Source: an uncultured Granulosicoccus sp. (GTDB lineage Bacteria; Pseudomonadota; Gammaproteobacteria; Granulosicoccales; Granulosicoccaceae). From it: a stretch of 64,000 bases of DNA. Below, piece after piece: positions 9,478 through 19,118 of the stretch (the first letter of the stretch is position 1; every line of letters starts with the position of its first letter). The translations under genes were made by a program, and so were the position numbers. The stretch lies in the NCBI GenBank assembly GCA_947495035.1, contig CANLXI010000023.1:1-64000 (forward strand). Reading direction: 5' to 3'. The notes beneath the pieces are model-generated. The model was not told the origin of the DNA. It was given only the letters and a program-made list of their open reading frames with translations, and searched no databases.

Positions 9478-9571
9478 CTGCGGTAGGTCTTACAACCGCT
9501 GCGTTCAGCAGGTGCGCAGGAATCTTCCCTTCTGGTGTTGTCTGACAGTTGCTAGCTGCCTTGGGGTGAAA

Positions 9572-9600
9572 CAGCCAGCCACGTACAAAGTGACTGGCTG
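9572..9600 (-). terminator. Possible terminator after the lamin-tail nuclease gene
   Basis: Inverted repeat CAGCCAGCCAC / GTGACTGGCTG with one mismatch and a 7-base loop. On the minus strand it is followed by TTTC. It lies just past the stop codon of the minus-strand nuclease gene. The T-run is short, so termination is only a possibility. Confidence 0.4.
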
Positions 9601-9615
9601 CTCGGATCAGTGCGT

Positions 9616-12414
9616 CTAACGCACCCTCGGGTTGCTGCGTCGCGGCCGGGTAATTTCTCTTTGCCATCTCAATAAAGTGGATGCAGTGCAACCAAAGGAG
9701 AGCTGGTTAACGCTGTTGATTCCTGTCGATTCCAGTATCTGTTCACAGGAGCAGCCAGCCGTGTCGGCGAGATTGAGGTTGCGTCGAGAGGTGCTGGTGA
9801 ACTGGTAAGCATCTTCCTCGCTACCCGTCAACGCATATCGATTGCGACGCAGGCTGCGCGTCGGTACCAATTCCGGGATGTGTGTGAGGGGGCAGAAGTC
9901 CACCTCATTCAATTGCCCGTCTCCGTCTGCGTCATCGTCGCAAGCGTCACCGATAAGGTCTCCGTCGAAGTCATTCTGCTCGCCATTGGGTATCAGTGGA
10001 CAGTTGTCTATTGAGTCGGCAACCTGGTCAGCATCGGCGTCGCTACCCATGGCAAACCGGATGATCACCGGGTCATGGTCACTGGCACGCGCATCGGTTT
10101 CGGCAAATTCACTGTTCACATGTACGACATCCACCTCGACGGAATCGAATATGGAACTGCTGACCAGCACATGGTCCAGCTGCTGGGAATTGCCTTGGAA
10201 AATGAATGAATAACGCTCATCCGCGGCCAGCAATTCGGTCGAATTGAACAGTTCGTTACCGAGGATACTTGCCACAGGCGATACAAACTCGAATTCGTTC
10301 ATGTCGCCGAGGACAATGACTCGAGCATCATTATCTTCTTCCAGTAACTGAGATACCTTGTCAGCAATGGCCTCAGCCTGGCGCCTACGCTCATCCAGTG
10401 ATCCGTTCACCGCAACATCCTCCTGTCGTGCTTCGAAGGGTTGTGATGTTCCAAAAATGGGAGCGCTGCCTCCTTTGGAGGACAAGTGGTTGTTGATCAG
10501 TGTGATTGTTTCACCGTTAACAGCGAACCGCGCCAGCAATGACATTCTGCTGCCAAAGAACGGATTTTCAGGATTGTCAGCGTGATCGCTCAGCTCGGTC
10601 AGTGGCTCGGCGGGCGATACGAGTTGTACGCGATCCGGGTTATAAAGGTAGGCAACGCGAATTGTACCGAAGGGCTGTCCGCCGACCGACTCAGGCTCCA
10701 GACCAACGGTATCCTGAAACTCGTAGCGCGGGCCGCCCGCGGCTGCTATTTCATCCACCAGCAATAGCAGCGTCGCTTCGGCAGATGTGTCTGAGGAATC
10801 GAGTGAGCCATCGTTGTCCTGAATCTCTTGTAGAGCGACGATATCTGGTGCGTTCAATGCGTTGCTGATCTGCGCGGCCAGTGCGTTGAATCGGCCGTCA
10901 GCCACATCAGTGTCGCCATCACCGTCTTCCGGGTCGAGATTGAGTACGTTGTAGGTTGCTACGGTAACGTGTTCGCTGTCCGGGAACAGGTTTGAGATCT
11001 CAGGGGTCAGCAGTGACTCTGTCCAACTGAAATCCGTAGTTGGGTAAATTTCGAAATTGCCGAAGGAATAACCTACTACTCCCGATACATCGGAGAGCAA
11101 GGCGCCGGTATTGACCGTGGGGGTCGCAAACCCCGGCAGGATGCTTGAATCGATATCAATCTGAATTCTTTCAGGATTGAAATCGCTGGCATTGATATTC
11201 AACGTCTGCCGTGCGCCAAGACCAGAGGCCATGATTCCCAGATCTGCAACGGTAAAGATTTCACCGAATCGGTTGGTGGGTGCAACGACCAATGGATCAG
11301 GTACGATCACGCGCATGGATTCCACGGACTCGAAATAGTCGATGCCGTCGGTAGTGGCGTCGAAAGAGGTGAATGCATCATCGTCGATGACCTGATCCGG
11401 GGCGACTCGCCCGGCCAGTCCCAGAATGACAGGTGCTGGCAGTAGGGTCTGGCTCAGCACGGTGATCTGGGCATTGCTGATCTGGGTGGTTGACAGATTG
11501 CCACTGGATGTACCACCGGGAAAGAACTCGCCGACAGTTCCCTCGACGGTCACAGCGTCGCCCATTGACACAGTCGGTGCACTGCCGGTAAAGACAAACA
11601 GGGCATCTGACGTGGTGTCGTCCCCATCGCCGTGAGCATCCTGCAGAAAGAAGCCGTTGGAATCGACTGCGGTGACCACGCCATCGGTGATGACATTCTG
11701 CCCTTCCAGAGGAGAGCTGTGGCCCGCACCCTGAATTGCCATGATGCTGGCCACGACTGTGTCATCCACGGGTTGAGTGCCGAGGGCAGTCGGAGTTCCG
11801 GATGCGGCAGGAACCGGGCTGAATTCGAGAACAACGACATCACTGCTACCATCGGGTGATCGTGAAAAACCGGCAGGCAAGAAATTGCCATCCGGCCCCA
11901 CTACCAGAGCGGGAGAGATGGGAGTGCTCATGTCGTTGGCGCTGTCGTCTTCACCACCGTCCGTGATGAATACAGAGTCCACGATGTTGCCGAAGGCATC
12001 TTTCAGCAGAATGGTGTACGAACTGTTCTCGATGGCGTTGGCCGGCAAAGGCTGATCAGCGACAACGCTGAAAGCCGCTTCTGCCGTTGAATTGGCGAGC
12101 AGGTAATGAGCCTGAGCTGGCAGCAGGGCGCCCTTCATGAGGCTGTAGGGACTGTTCCCGTCACTGAGTCCGAAACTGCTGCCTTCGTCACTGTCCCAGA
12201 GCTCGATAGTCCAGCCCGTGAGGTCAACCTCGGACGGGCCTGTATTGTACAGCTCGATGAATTCGGTATCGGGGCCTGTTGTATTACCCAGAACTTCGTT
12301 GATGACGACAGATGCCTGCGTAGGCGCTGACGCAAGCAATATCACAGCAGAGACGCTGCTTCGGGGTGGAATATTCAATCGCATGAGACGGTTACCTTGG
12401 GTCCAGTGAAACAT
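9616..12414 (-). CDS. Extracellular lamin-tail / endonuclease-exonuclease-phosphatase protein (ExeM/NucH-like)
   Basis: After a signal peptide (cut near APTQA) comes a lamin-tail domain ([28 protein letters not shown]). An OB-like segment follows ([15 protein letters not shown]), then an endonuclease/exonuclease/phosphatase domain: [19 protein letters not shown] with the metal-binding Glu, [21 protein letters not shown] and ASDHDPVII. This order matches secreted ExeM/NucH-type nucleases, which degrade extracellular DNA in biofilms and for phosphate supply. The C-terminus has thrombospondin-3 repeats ([31 protein letters not shown] contains two units) and the cysteine domain (CSCEQIL) shared with the VWA metallopeptidase. 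Nuclease activity is expected from the family; no DNA-specific feature can be read directly. Confidence 0.85.
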   Translation of the reverse strand: MFHWTQGNRLMRLNIPPRSSVSAVILLASAPTQASVVINEVLGNTTGPDTEFIELYNTGPSEVDLTGWTIELWDSDEGSSFGLSDGNSPYSLMKGALLPAQAHYLLANSTAEAAFSVVADQPLPANAIENSSYTILLKDAFGNIVDSVFITDGGEDDSANDMSTPISPALVVGPDGNFLPAGFSRSPDGSSDVVVLEFSPVPAASGTPTALGTQPVDDTVVASIMAIQGAGHSSPLEGQNVITDGVVTAVDSNGFFLQDAHGDGDDTTSDALFVFTGSAPTVSMGDAVTVEGTVGEFFPGGTSSGNLSTTQISNAQITVLSQTLLPAPVILGLAGRVAPDQVIDDDAFTSFDATTDGIDYFESVESMRVIVPDPLVVAPTNRFGEIFTVADLGIMASGLGARQTLNINASDFNPERIQIDIDSSILPGFATPTVNTGALLSDVSGVVGYSFGNFEIYPTTDFSWTESLLTPEISNLFPDSEHVTVATYNVLNLDPEDGDGDTDVADGRFNALAAQISNALNAPDIVALQEIQDNDGSLDSSDTSAEATLLLLVDEIAAAGGPRYEFQDTVGLEPESVGGQPFGTIRVAYLYNPDRVQLVSPAEPLTELSDHADNPENPFFGSRMSLLARFAVNGETITLINNHLSSKGGSAPIFGTSQPFEARQEDVAVNGSLDERRRQAEAIADKVSQLLEEDNDARVIVLGDMNEFEFVSPVASILGNELFNSTELLAADERYSFIFQGNSQQLDHVLVSSSIFDSVEVDVVHVNSEFAETDARASDHDPVIIRFAMGSDADADQVADSIDNCPLIPNGEQNDFDGDLIGDACDDDADGDGQLNEVDFCPLTHIPELVPTRSLRRNRYALTGSEEDAYQFTSTSRRNLNLADTAGCSCEQILESTGINSVNQLSFGCTASTLLRWQREITRPRRSNPRVR

Positions 12415-12761
12415 CGACGGTTTGTATCCGGCTGAGGGACGCTAACACTCATACGCTAAAGTGATATGACGACGGTAGAGTGCGGGAATCGTCTCGAGGA
12501 CAGGTGTGTGTCTAGTAGAAAGTATAGTTGACCGTCCTGCATCAGGGAATCATTATCAAATTGACTGTTGGGTATTGTATTAATAGATGTTTGTATACTT
12601 GCGAGGGTTGCGGTTGTCTCTGGTGCGCAAGCAATTGAGGAGCTGGCCCGGTATATGGTGGGATAAATATCTGTGTGAGTCGTACGGGAAGGCTCTTCAA
12701 TATCGTGCAACACGGTGAGGGCTGCAGGCGCAGTTGCGAAGCCATTGCCATCGGCATGACT

Positions 12762-12904
12762 GGGCCAGTGAGTCTTCCGGGACCTGGAGGAGCGGCTGGC
12801 CACAGGGGGCTGAGGGTGAAGCCGGACCTCCAGGGCCGTCTGGTGGCGTCGGGTCTGCTGGAGCGCAGGTGCAACCAGGGCCTATGGGGGTTACGGGGAC
12901 TGAC
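12762..12904 (+). pseudogene. Frameshifted collagen-like (Gly-X-Y) remnant
   Basis: One frame (12762-12809) reads GPVSLPGPGGAAGHRG. The next frame takes over at 12806 and reads GAEGEAGPPGPSGGVGSAG followed by QPGPMGVTGTD up to 12904. Both pieces keep Gly at nearly every third residue, so a single frameshift near 12807 explains the break. There is no start codon or downstream collar domain, so this is a gene fragment. It resembles the collagen-like part of the protein at the window start. Confidence 0.55.
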
Positions 12905-13370
12905 TCAATAGGCGAGATTCTCAGTGGTCCTTGCGTTTGGCAAGATTGAGAAAAGGCATTTGTCAGAACTCCGTAACTCGTTGATGCCCTGGAATTGCTA
13001 CGTGTCAAAGAACTGCCGAATCGCAATTGCTTTCCGGAGCATTGTTCTGTGTTGTAGCGATTGTTTTTTGGCAAGTCGTAGAGCAGCATCACTGGTACAG
13101 AATTTCTTTTCGCTTGAGTGCTCTGAACTCAAATGCCAAACGGACTCCATGGTTTTGAATCTCTGTCAATCGAAGCAGTTGTTCTGACAAGTCCCCGTTT
13201 CATCGTTGGGGGGGGGCGGGGTGATCATCCGATGGCACGTGAAAGTATGCGGAGCATCTGTAGGCACTATTTGTTCTTCATGGTTGTTGACGTTTTGACA
13301 ATTGCTCAACTGTTGGGGGTAGGCTCGCACGTTCGCTACATATTCTGGCGCCTTGAAACCGCCGGTTGAT

Positions 13371-13460
13371 CCGGCAGGCGAAGTGGCGAAACCGGGTCTT
13401 GGCGGCGATATCGGGTTCAGGATCGGGAGCTGGTTCGAGAGACTCAGATGGCCCCTGTCA
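13371..13460 (+). pseudogene. Second possible collagen-like remnant
   Basis: The plus strand reads PAGEVAKPGLGGDIGFRIGS (13371-13430), with Gly at most third positions. An adjacent frame continues with [15 protein letters not shown]. It is short and may be chance, but its position ~500 bases after the first remnant fits a decayed longer gene. Confidence 0.3.
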
Positions 13461-14135
13461 TACGGATGCAAGTACGTCAGTCAGGCGCGATCGTGTCCAT
13501 ATGTTGTTGAATTGCAACAATCTACTTTCAGTCCCCCCAATAAGGAATCTTATAGGTATCATGGTGCGCGGTACGGACTCCAAGAGCTGACAAGACGGAT
13601 AGCACTACTTTTCGGCTGCTGATATGAATGCCATGCATCAAGGCAACATGTTGGTTGCGGAAGGTTTTTTCGATCAAGTAGAAGTTGGAAGCCAATGCTG
13701 CCTGTTCCTCATGAATTCCATCCCAAGCCCGCGTTTGTGGACCCCTCGAAGACAATCCGATTCTGCGAAATGATCGGCTGTAGATCGACTCTGAGTGCAA
13801 ATGACTTGTGCTCGCTTGGATCGTTGTCTCTTGCCGAAGAGAGGTATGGGATGACATATCATGATCTATGAGGCGTACAGTTTGGATGTGCCCTTTGTTT
13901 GTGGTTCTCGATCTGTCTTGTGCGCGAGAAATCATCGAGGGCTCGACAATTGAATTCAAAGTTTGATGAACCATATGACTGCCAAAGCCCTTACTGAGGT
14001 GTGGAACTCAGTAAATAAAGGAGAAATTAGAGAACATCGTATGTCAGACGGTCATTGCAGTTCAGTGGCCCCGTGGTGGACGTTGGCCAGCGAGCATGTC
14101 AATAAACCTGGTTTGGTTTGTAATGAGGTAGTGGA

Positions 14136-15707
14136 ATGAGCAAAAGCGGTATGGTTCTCGAGAAGAGAAGGGCCAGCGAACAAAAGAAAAGGTCCGCTCC
14201 TGTCGTGGAACTGACTGAGCATCGAAGGGACAACAGCCTGTTCTCTCGTTCTGTCACGCTGATCCAGAATAAAGACCATTTCGCGAAATCCACATTCGTT
14301 CGTTCCGGGGTGCTGGTATGTACTGACATCATCGCAACGATGGTGGCCTTGTCTTTGGCATATTTCCTTGTGCCAGCAATTCGCGTTTTTATCGGGATCG
14401 AGCCACAACCCACGATAGCGTCGTCTTCGTCGGTAATCCTGGCCTTTGCCGTTCCGTTGTGCGCGATATTGTGGTTCTCGTACAGTTGGGGGCACTACAC
14501 CCGCGTGAAGTCGTTTTGGGATGAAACTCGCGACCTGTTGAAAATGTTGATCTACTCAGCCGTGATCGTAGTCTTTCTCCTTTATCTGCAAAAGGCTCAC
14601 GCGTCTCGCCTCTGGGTAGGATCATCATATCTGATGCTGGCACTTTTCTGCCCAATTGCCAGGCTGTGTGCAAAGAGAATCTTGCAACGGCTGAAATTAC
14701 TACATGTACCACTGATTGTCGTTGGGCATAGGCATCGTGTTGACAGTTGTGTAGAGGCTATCAATAGCGACTATTCGCTCGGGTACAGGGTTGCAGCCTT
14801 GATTGATATGGACTCACTGAAACTCATAGAAGATTCAGATGAGGGTGGTGCGGTGGAAAATTGTTATGCACTTATCAACGCGTTGCAAATGAGATTTCCA
14901 ACCGCGCATTTGCTGCTTGCACTTAGCGACGAAGACAGCACGACAAATACAGGTCGACTGGTGGATAACATCGTCAGAAGTTTCAGCTACGTGGTCATTG
15001 CAAGGCCGATGCACGGCTTGTCGACAGTCAACTCCGAAATTCTTACTGTAGAGAAATTCGATACTCTGTTCGTGCGACTCGCGAATTTCAACAAGCCAGT
15101 CGCCAGAGTCTACAAGCGGCTGTTTGATATATCCTTGGCAAGTATGTTGCTCCTTGTGCTCTCGCCTGTTCTACTTCTCGTTGCAGGAATCTCAAAACTG
15201 GACGGCGGTTCGGTTTTCTATGGCTCTGCCAGAATAGGGAAAGGCGGGAGAACATTCAAATGCTACAAATTCCGGTCGATGTATGAAGATGCTGACGATA
15301 GACTGAAGAAGCTGATCGCCACCGATCGTGAGGTCAGAAACGAGTGGCTAACGAGCTTCAAACTGAAAAACGACCCAAGAATCAGTAAATTTGGCCAGCT
15401 ACTCCGACGAACAAGCCTTGATGAGTTGCCGCAACTGTGGAATGTCGTATTGGGAGACATGAGTCTTGTGGGGCCACGTCCAATTTTGCCAGACGAGAGA
15501 GAACAGTATGGCGATAGTCTCGTGGACTACGAGAGGGTAAGGCCTGGGCTGACCGGATTGTGGCAAGTAAGCGGACGAAGCTCGCTCAGCTACCAGAAGC
15601 GCGCACAGCTGAACCTTTGGTATCTGAGGAACTGGTCACTTTGGCTGGATTTTGTCATTCTGCTGAAAACGGTGCCTGCTGTCTTGAGTTCGAAAGACGC
15701 GCATTAG
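14136..15707 (+). CDS. wbaP: WbaP-type undecaprenyl-phosphate sugar phosphotransferase (cluster I initiation)
   Basis: This polyprenyl-phosphate hexose-1-phosphate transferase should start polysaccharide repeat-unit assembly on the inner membrane. The N-terminal half has about four membrane helices (residues ~55-190) and a central nucleotide-binding-like region. The C-terminal ~200 residues are the catalytic domain: membrane hairpin after KRLFDISLA, then KCYKFRSMY, LRRTSLDELPQLWNV, MSLVGPRP and PGLTGLWQVSGRSSLSY. The 523-residue length fits the large five-helix class (WbaP/WcaJ) rather than the small PglC class. The sugar is probably galactose or glucose by family, but it cannot be read from sequence. 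First gene of cluster I, followed closely by the polymerase. TGAGGTAGTGGA before the ATG can serve as a ribosome-binding site. Confidence 0.88.
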   Translation: MSKSGMVLEKRRASEQKKRSAPVVELTEHRRDNSLFSRSVTLIQNKDHFAKSTFVRSGVLVCTDIIATMVALSLAYFLVPAIRVFIGIEPQPTIASSSSVILAFAVPLCAILWFSYSWGHYTRVKSFWDETRDLLKMLIYSAVIVVFLLYLQKAHASRLWVGSSYLMLALFCPIARLCAKRILQRLKLLHVPLIVVGHRHRVDSCVEAINSDYSLGYRVAALIDMDSLKLIEDSDEGGAVENCYALINALQMRFPTAHLLLALSDEDSTTNTGRLVDNIVRSFSYVVIARPMHGLSTVNSEILTVEKFDTLFVRLANFNKPVARVYKRLFDISLASMLLLVLSPVLLLVAGISKLDGGSVFYGSARIGKGGRTFKCYKFRSMYEDADDRLKKLIATDREVRNEWLTSFKLKNDPRISKFGQLLRRTSLDELPQLWNVVLGDMSLVGPRPILPDEREQYGDSLVDYERVRPGLTGLWQVSGRSSLSYQKRAQLNLWYLRNWSLWLDFVILLKTVPAVLSSKDAH

Positions 15708-15746
15708 AATATTTCTGTCTTTCGTAACGATTGAGTAGCCTTTCAA

Positions 15747-17030
15747 ATGTCACAGTCCAACACCAGAAACAGATTCCGGTTGGCATCACTTTGCTTGCTC
15801 ATCGCATTTGTACCTTTGCAGTGGGGCCGTATCAGCTTTCCTGGTGGCAGCATCAACATCAGAGATGCGGGCAGTATTCTCTATATCTTGCTCGCCTTCG
15901 CGATATTTTTTACCGACAGGCGAAGTCTGGATAGAAGATTCAAGACCATCCTGATCGCCTATCTGCTGGTGGCCGTTACGTCTGCTGTAGCTTTCCTTTC
16001 ACACGCTACCTTCAATGGTTTCGATCTGATTCAGCAGTGCATGTTGTATTCAGCAGTTATTTATCTGGTTGTCGTTAATGGAGTCAAGTCTACGGACTTG
16101 GTTGTGCTGGGACGTATAGGAGCTTTGAGTACAGCTGTATTTCTTGTGTTGTCAGCGAACTCAATGGGAATGAACTTCATCTCCGAGTTTGTTGCCTGGC
16201 TGACGCACTACGAATATCGAACCATGTTGTCGTCATTTTACAGGCCGATATTCAATGCATTTTCACCTGAGAGTGATGATTTGCTGATTTCAGGTAGCAA
16301 GCGCAACGCCTTCAGCATGAGCCTGTTGCTGATCATGTACCTGTTGGCTTTCGGGTTTTTTCAACTCAATCAGAAGAAATACGCTGTTCTTGATTTCATG
16401 CTTTTTCTGTTCCTGCTTCTTCTTGTCATGACAATGTTCGCAAGATCAGCAATCCTAATCATGTTCCTGTCTGTTGTCATCTACATACTTGTACGGCGAG
16501 ATGTAACGCGTGGTGCAATCATACGTCTCGTTATTTACGGCTCCCTGGGGGCTGGACTCTTGCTCCTGCTCATGACGAACACGGACTTCGGGGAAATAAT
16601 CTATGAACGAATATTTCTGGATTCATATTCCTACGAATATCGACTTGGCCAGATTGACGAGTTTTTTGATGCTATATCGGGTAACTACCTGACTGGCGTC
16701 GGGTTCTATATCTCGTATTCGGGCAATACACTCCACAATTTCTTTCTGGGAAACTGGGCCCATGCAGGAATTCTCGGGCTCCTGGCAGTCTGCTTGATGT
16801 ACTGGTTTGTTTTCCTGCAGTTTCTGTCGGTAATAACGGCACCTCGTCTCAAGATCCTTGCGATGTTGTTTCTCCCGTTTTTCATCAAGTCGCTGGTTGG
16901 TGGTAATGCCGGGTTTCCCGAGTTGTCCGTATTGTTGGCTATGGCCATTGCCCTGGCTGTTCAATCAAATACACTGCGGGCGGAGGGGTTGGTCAGTCGT
17001 AGCAGAACAATCAAGAGGCGAAGTCTTTGA
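15747..17030 (+). CDS. wzy: O-antigen polymerase / ligase-like membrane protein (Wzy, cluster I)
   Basis: A polytopic membrane protein of 427 residues with about eleven hydrophobic segments. A large periplasmic loop contains GNYLTGVGFYISYSGNTLHNFFLGNWAHAG (a typical Wzy_C-like pattern: a Gly-rich piece followed by His-Asn and an aromatic helix). This pattern and the place directly after a WbaP-type transferase point to the polymerase of a Wzx/Wzy-dependent polysaccharide. Wzy proteins diverge strongly, so identity rests on topology, the loop pattern and context. Its stop codon overlaps the TTG start of the sulfotransferase gene, which indicates co-translation. Confidence 0.75.
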   Translation: MSQSNTRNRFRLASLCLLIAFVPLQWGRISFPGGSINIRDAGSILYILLAFAIFFTDRRSLDRRFKTILIAYLLVAVTSAVAFLSHATFNGFDLIQQCMLYSAVIYLVVVNGVKSTDLVVLGRIGALSTAVFLVLSANSMGMNFISEFVAWLTHYEYRTMLSSFYRPIFNAFSPESDDLLISGSKRNAFSMSLLLIMYLLAFGFFQLNQKKYAVLDFMLFLFLLLLVMTMFARSAILIMFLSVVIYILVRRDVTRGAIIRLVIYGSLGAGLLLLLMTNTDFGEIIYERIFLDSYSYEYRLGQIDEFFDAISGNYLTGVGFYISYSGNTLHNFFLGNWAHAGILGLLAVCLMYWFVFLQFLSVITAPRLKILAMLFLPFFIKSLVGGNAGFPELSVLLAMAIALAVQSNTLRAEGLVSRSRTIKRRSL

Positions 17031-17938
17031 ACACAGCGGCTAGCTCACCCAACCTGTTGTTGATCGGATTTCCGAGGTGCGGCACGACAGCTCTCGTGAA
17101 GGCATTGAATCAGCATGCCGAAATAAGGTTCTGTGAGCCGAAAGAGCCGCATTTTCTGGCACTTGGGACAAAAGAGACCATAATCAAAGGTCCAGGCTCT
17201 GAAGCGTTCGATGATGAGCATGTTTATGATCGTATCCGTTGGCAGGCGTTGTTCGGGGCTGAAAGTGGCAGCAGATATATAGGTGATGCATCCGTCACTA
17301 CGGTCAGCTACAGTGACATGGCCATCAAGAATATCGACAAATACTGTGACGATGACTGTCGTTTCATCGTGATGCTCCGACACCCGGTAGATCGTGCATT
17401 TTCCAGTTACCTGTATTGTCTGTCCAGAGGTTGGATTGCTGGAAGTTTCGAGCAAGGTCTGGAGGAGGAAGCTCAGCGGAGAGCTTCAAATTGGCAACAT
17501 CTCTGGTTTTTTTCGTGGTTGAGTTTATACCGCCAACGGTTGGCACCGTTTATCGATCACTACGGGCGAGAGCGTTTTCACTTCATTGTCTCCGAGGAGT
17601 TCACGGAAAGCCCTGATGCGGTACTTTCAGATTTGTTCGAGTTTCTTGAATTGGAGAATATGGCCATTGATACTCAGCAAAAGATCAATGTGGGAGGTAA
17701 TCCGCGTTCAAAGGTTCTCGCGCAAACCATGTCATTTCTACGCAAGAACGGGTTCATCAGGGAACTGATCAAATCGACTACGTCGCAATCTTTCAGAGAG
17801 TCGATTCGTAAAAAGAATCTGACTTCCATAGATATGCTGCCTGAAACCAGGAGCCGGCTGGAGTCTGAATTCCAGAGCACGATAGATTGGACCGAAAGTC
17901 TCCTTGGCAGGGAATTACCGTGTTGGAAGAAAAATTGA
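17027..17938 (+). CDS. PAPS-dependent sulfotransferase (cluster I)
   Basis: The N-terminus has the 5'-phosphosulfate-binding loop LLLIGFPRCGTTALVKAL. The 3'-phosphate-binding segment is FIVMLRHPVDRAFSSYLY. Both are diagnostic of the sulfotransferase family that moves sulfate from PAPS to sugars or other acceptors in the cytoplasm. The length of 303 residues is normal. The TTG start at 17027 overlaps the stop of the polymerase gene, and GAGG in the preceding AAGAGGCGAAG gives a ribosome-binding site. The context suggests sulfation of the cluster I polysaccharide or its lipid-linked repeat unit (inference). The acceptor is unknown. Confidence 0.85.
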   Translation: MNTAASSPNLLLIGFPRCGTTALVKALNQHAEIRFCEPKEPHFLALGTKETIIKGPGSEAFDDEHVYDRIRWQALFGAESGSRYIGDASVTTVSYSDMAIKNIDKYCDDDCRFIVMLRHPVDRAFSSYLYCLSRGWIAGSFEQGLEEEAQRRASNWQHLWFFSWLSLYRQRLAPFIDHYGRERFHFIVSEEFTESPDAVLSDLFEFLELENMAIDTQQKINVGGNPRSKVLAQTMSFLRKNGFIRELIKSTTSQSFRESIRKKNLTSIDMLPETRSRLESEFQSTIDWTESLLGRELPCWKKN

Positions 17939-17951
17939 ATAACTGTATGGA

Positions 17952-19091
17952 GTGGTTGATAGCTTGAGAATCCTTCACATTGTAGAGGCCTCCTTTGCGG
18001 GTGTTGGTCGGCATGTTCAGGATCTGGCCGAATGGCAGCAGAAATCTCACGAAGTCACGGTGATTTACGGAAGTAATCGGTGTAGTTCGGGGTTTCTCGC
18101 TCGGACCCTCGAAATGCCAGCTGTAAACTGGGTCCCTGTAGAGACATCCCGGTTTGTTAGTGCCAAGGATTGGAAGTCTTTTCAATTGTGCAGAAAGAAG
18201 ATAGCTGACTTCAAGCCTGATGTCGTGCATGGACACAGCAGCAAGGGAGGCGTTCTGGCACGACTATGTGCCAATCCTGATCAAAGCAGAATAATCTACA
18301 CGCCTAATGCCATTTATACGATGAATCCGGAGTTGTCTACCTTTATGCGGTTTGCCGTTTCAACTGTGGAAACAAGGTTGAGTAAGCGCACGCATTGTAT
18401 TATTGCCGTTTCCCCTGAAGAGCGAAGTCACCTGCTAAAGCTCACAATTGATCCGTCCAGAATCGCAATGGTTCCCAACGGCATTGGTGAGATAGGTGAA
18501 TTCAGGAAAAACCAGGTAAGGAACGATCTGGGCTTGCCTCCAGATAATCTTGTAATGGGGTTTGTAGGGCGGCTGGACCGTCAGAAATCACCAGATGCAC
18601 TGATCGACGTCTACACGAAACTGTCGTCTGAGGTCAAGCAGCCCGTGACACTCGCCATTGTGGGAGAAGGGCCTATGGGAGATGAGATGCGAGAGGCTGT
18701 GCGCGAGAATGGTTTCAATCAAGATCAGATCAGATTCCTGGGATACCAGGATGGACCCAAGTCTATGGCGGCCTTCGATATGTTTGTGCTGCCAAGCCGA
18801 TACGAAGGATTTCCTTATGTCTTGATCGAAGCTGCTGCAACTGGATTGCCGATTGTGACAACTGTGGAAGCCAATGCCAGTCAGATCGTTCTCGACGGCA
18901 AAAACGGATTTGTGCGCGCTTTCGGGGATTCAGAGGGGCTGGCGATGGCGATCTCAAAGTTGCTTTGCGATGTCGAGTTGCGAGATCTTTTTTCTGTGAA
19001 CGCACGGGATATTGCGAAGAGTTTCACATTGGATAACATGTGCAGGAAAACTCAAGATGTATATCAGAAACAGGGCGGATTGCTGAATTGA
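17952..19091 (+). CDS. Glycosyltransferase family 4 (cluster I)
   Basis: A cytoplasmic GT-B-fold glycosyltransferase expected to add one sugar of the cluster I repeat unit. The N-terminal domain has HIVEASFAGVGRHVQDLAEW, a donor/acceptor-loop pattern common in GT4. The C-terminal domain has MGFVGRLDRQKSP, IVGEGPMGDEM and the EX7E motif in SRYEGFPYVLIEAAATG. The GTG start lies 13 bases after the sulfotransferase stop codon. The sugar donor cannot be inferred. Confidence 0.85.
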   Translation: MVDSLRILHIVEASFAGVGRHVQDLAEWQQKSHEVTVIYGSNRCSSGFLARTLEMPAVNWVPVETSRFVSAKDWKSFQLCRKKIADFKPDVVHGHSSKGGVLARLCANPDQSRIIYTPNAIYTMNPELSTFMRFAVSTVETRLSKRTHCIIAVSPEERSHLLKLTIDPSRIAMVPNGIGEIGEFRKNQVRNDLGLPPDNLVMGFVGRLDRQKSPDALIDVYTKLSSEVKQPVTLAIVGEGPMGDEMREAVRENGFNQDQIRFLGYQDGPKSMAAFDMFVLPSRYEGFPYVLIEAAATGLPIVTTVEANASQIVLDGKNGFVRAFGDSEGLAMAISKLLCDVELRDLFSVNARDIAKSFTLDNMCRKTQDVYQKQGGLLN

Positions 19092-19118
19092 TGTGTATAT
19101 CTACAAAGGGCGACTCGT

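Larger units (their letters stand above)
12415..14135. other. Gene-poor interval with decayed collagen-like sequence
   Basis: 1.7 kb with no credible intact gene. All frames are broken by stops, and the longer frames have no recognisable protein features. Two short stretches of Gly-X-Y coding appear on the plus strand (12762-12904 and about 13371-13460) and are listed separately. The rest, including 13.5-14.1 kb before the exopolysaccharide cluster, shows nothing I can name. The promoter of cluster I must lie in its right part. Confidence 0.55.

Noticed and set aside
13528-13974. 148-codon minus-strand frame in the gene-poor gap
   Set aside because: Composition is not protein-like for this window and no motif is seen. 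No neighbouring gene supports it.
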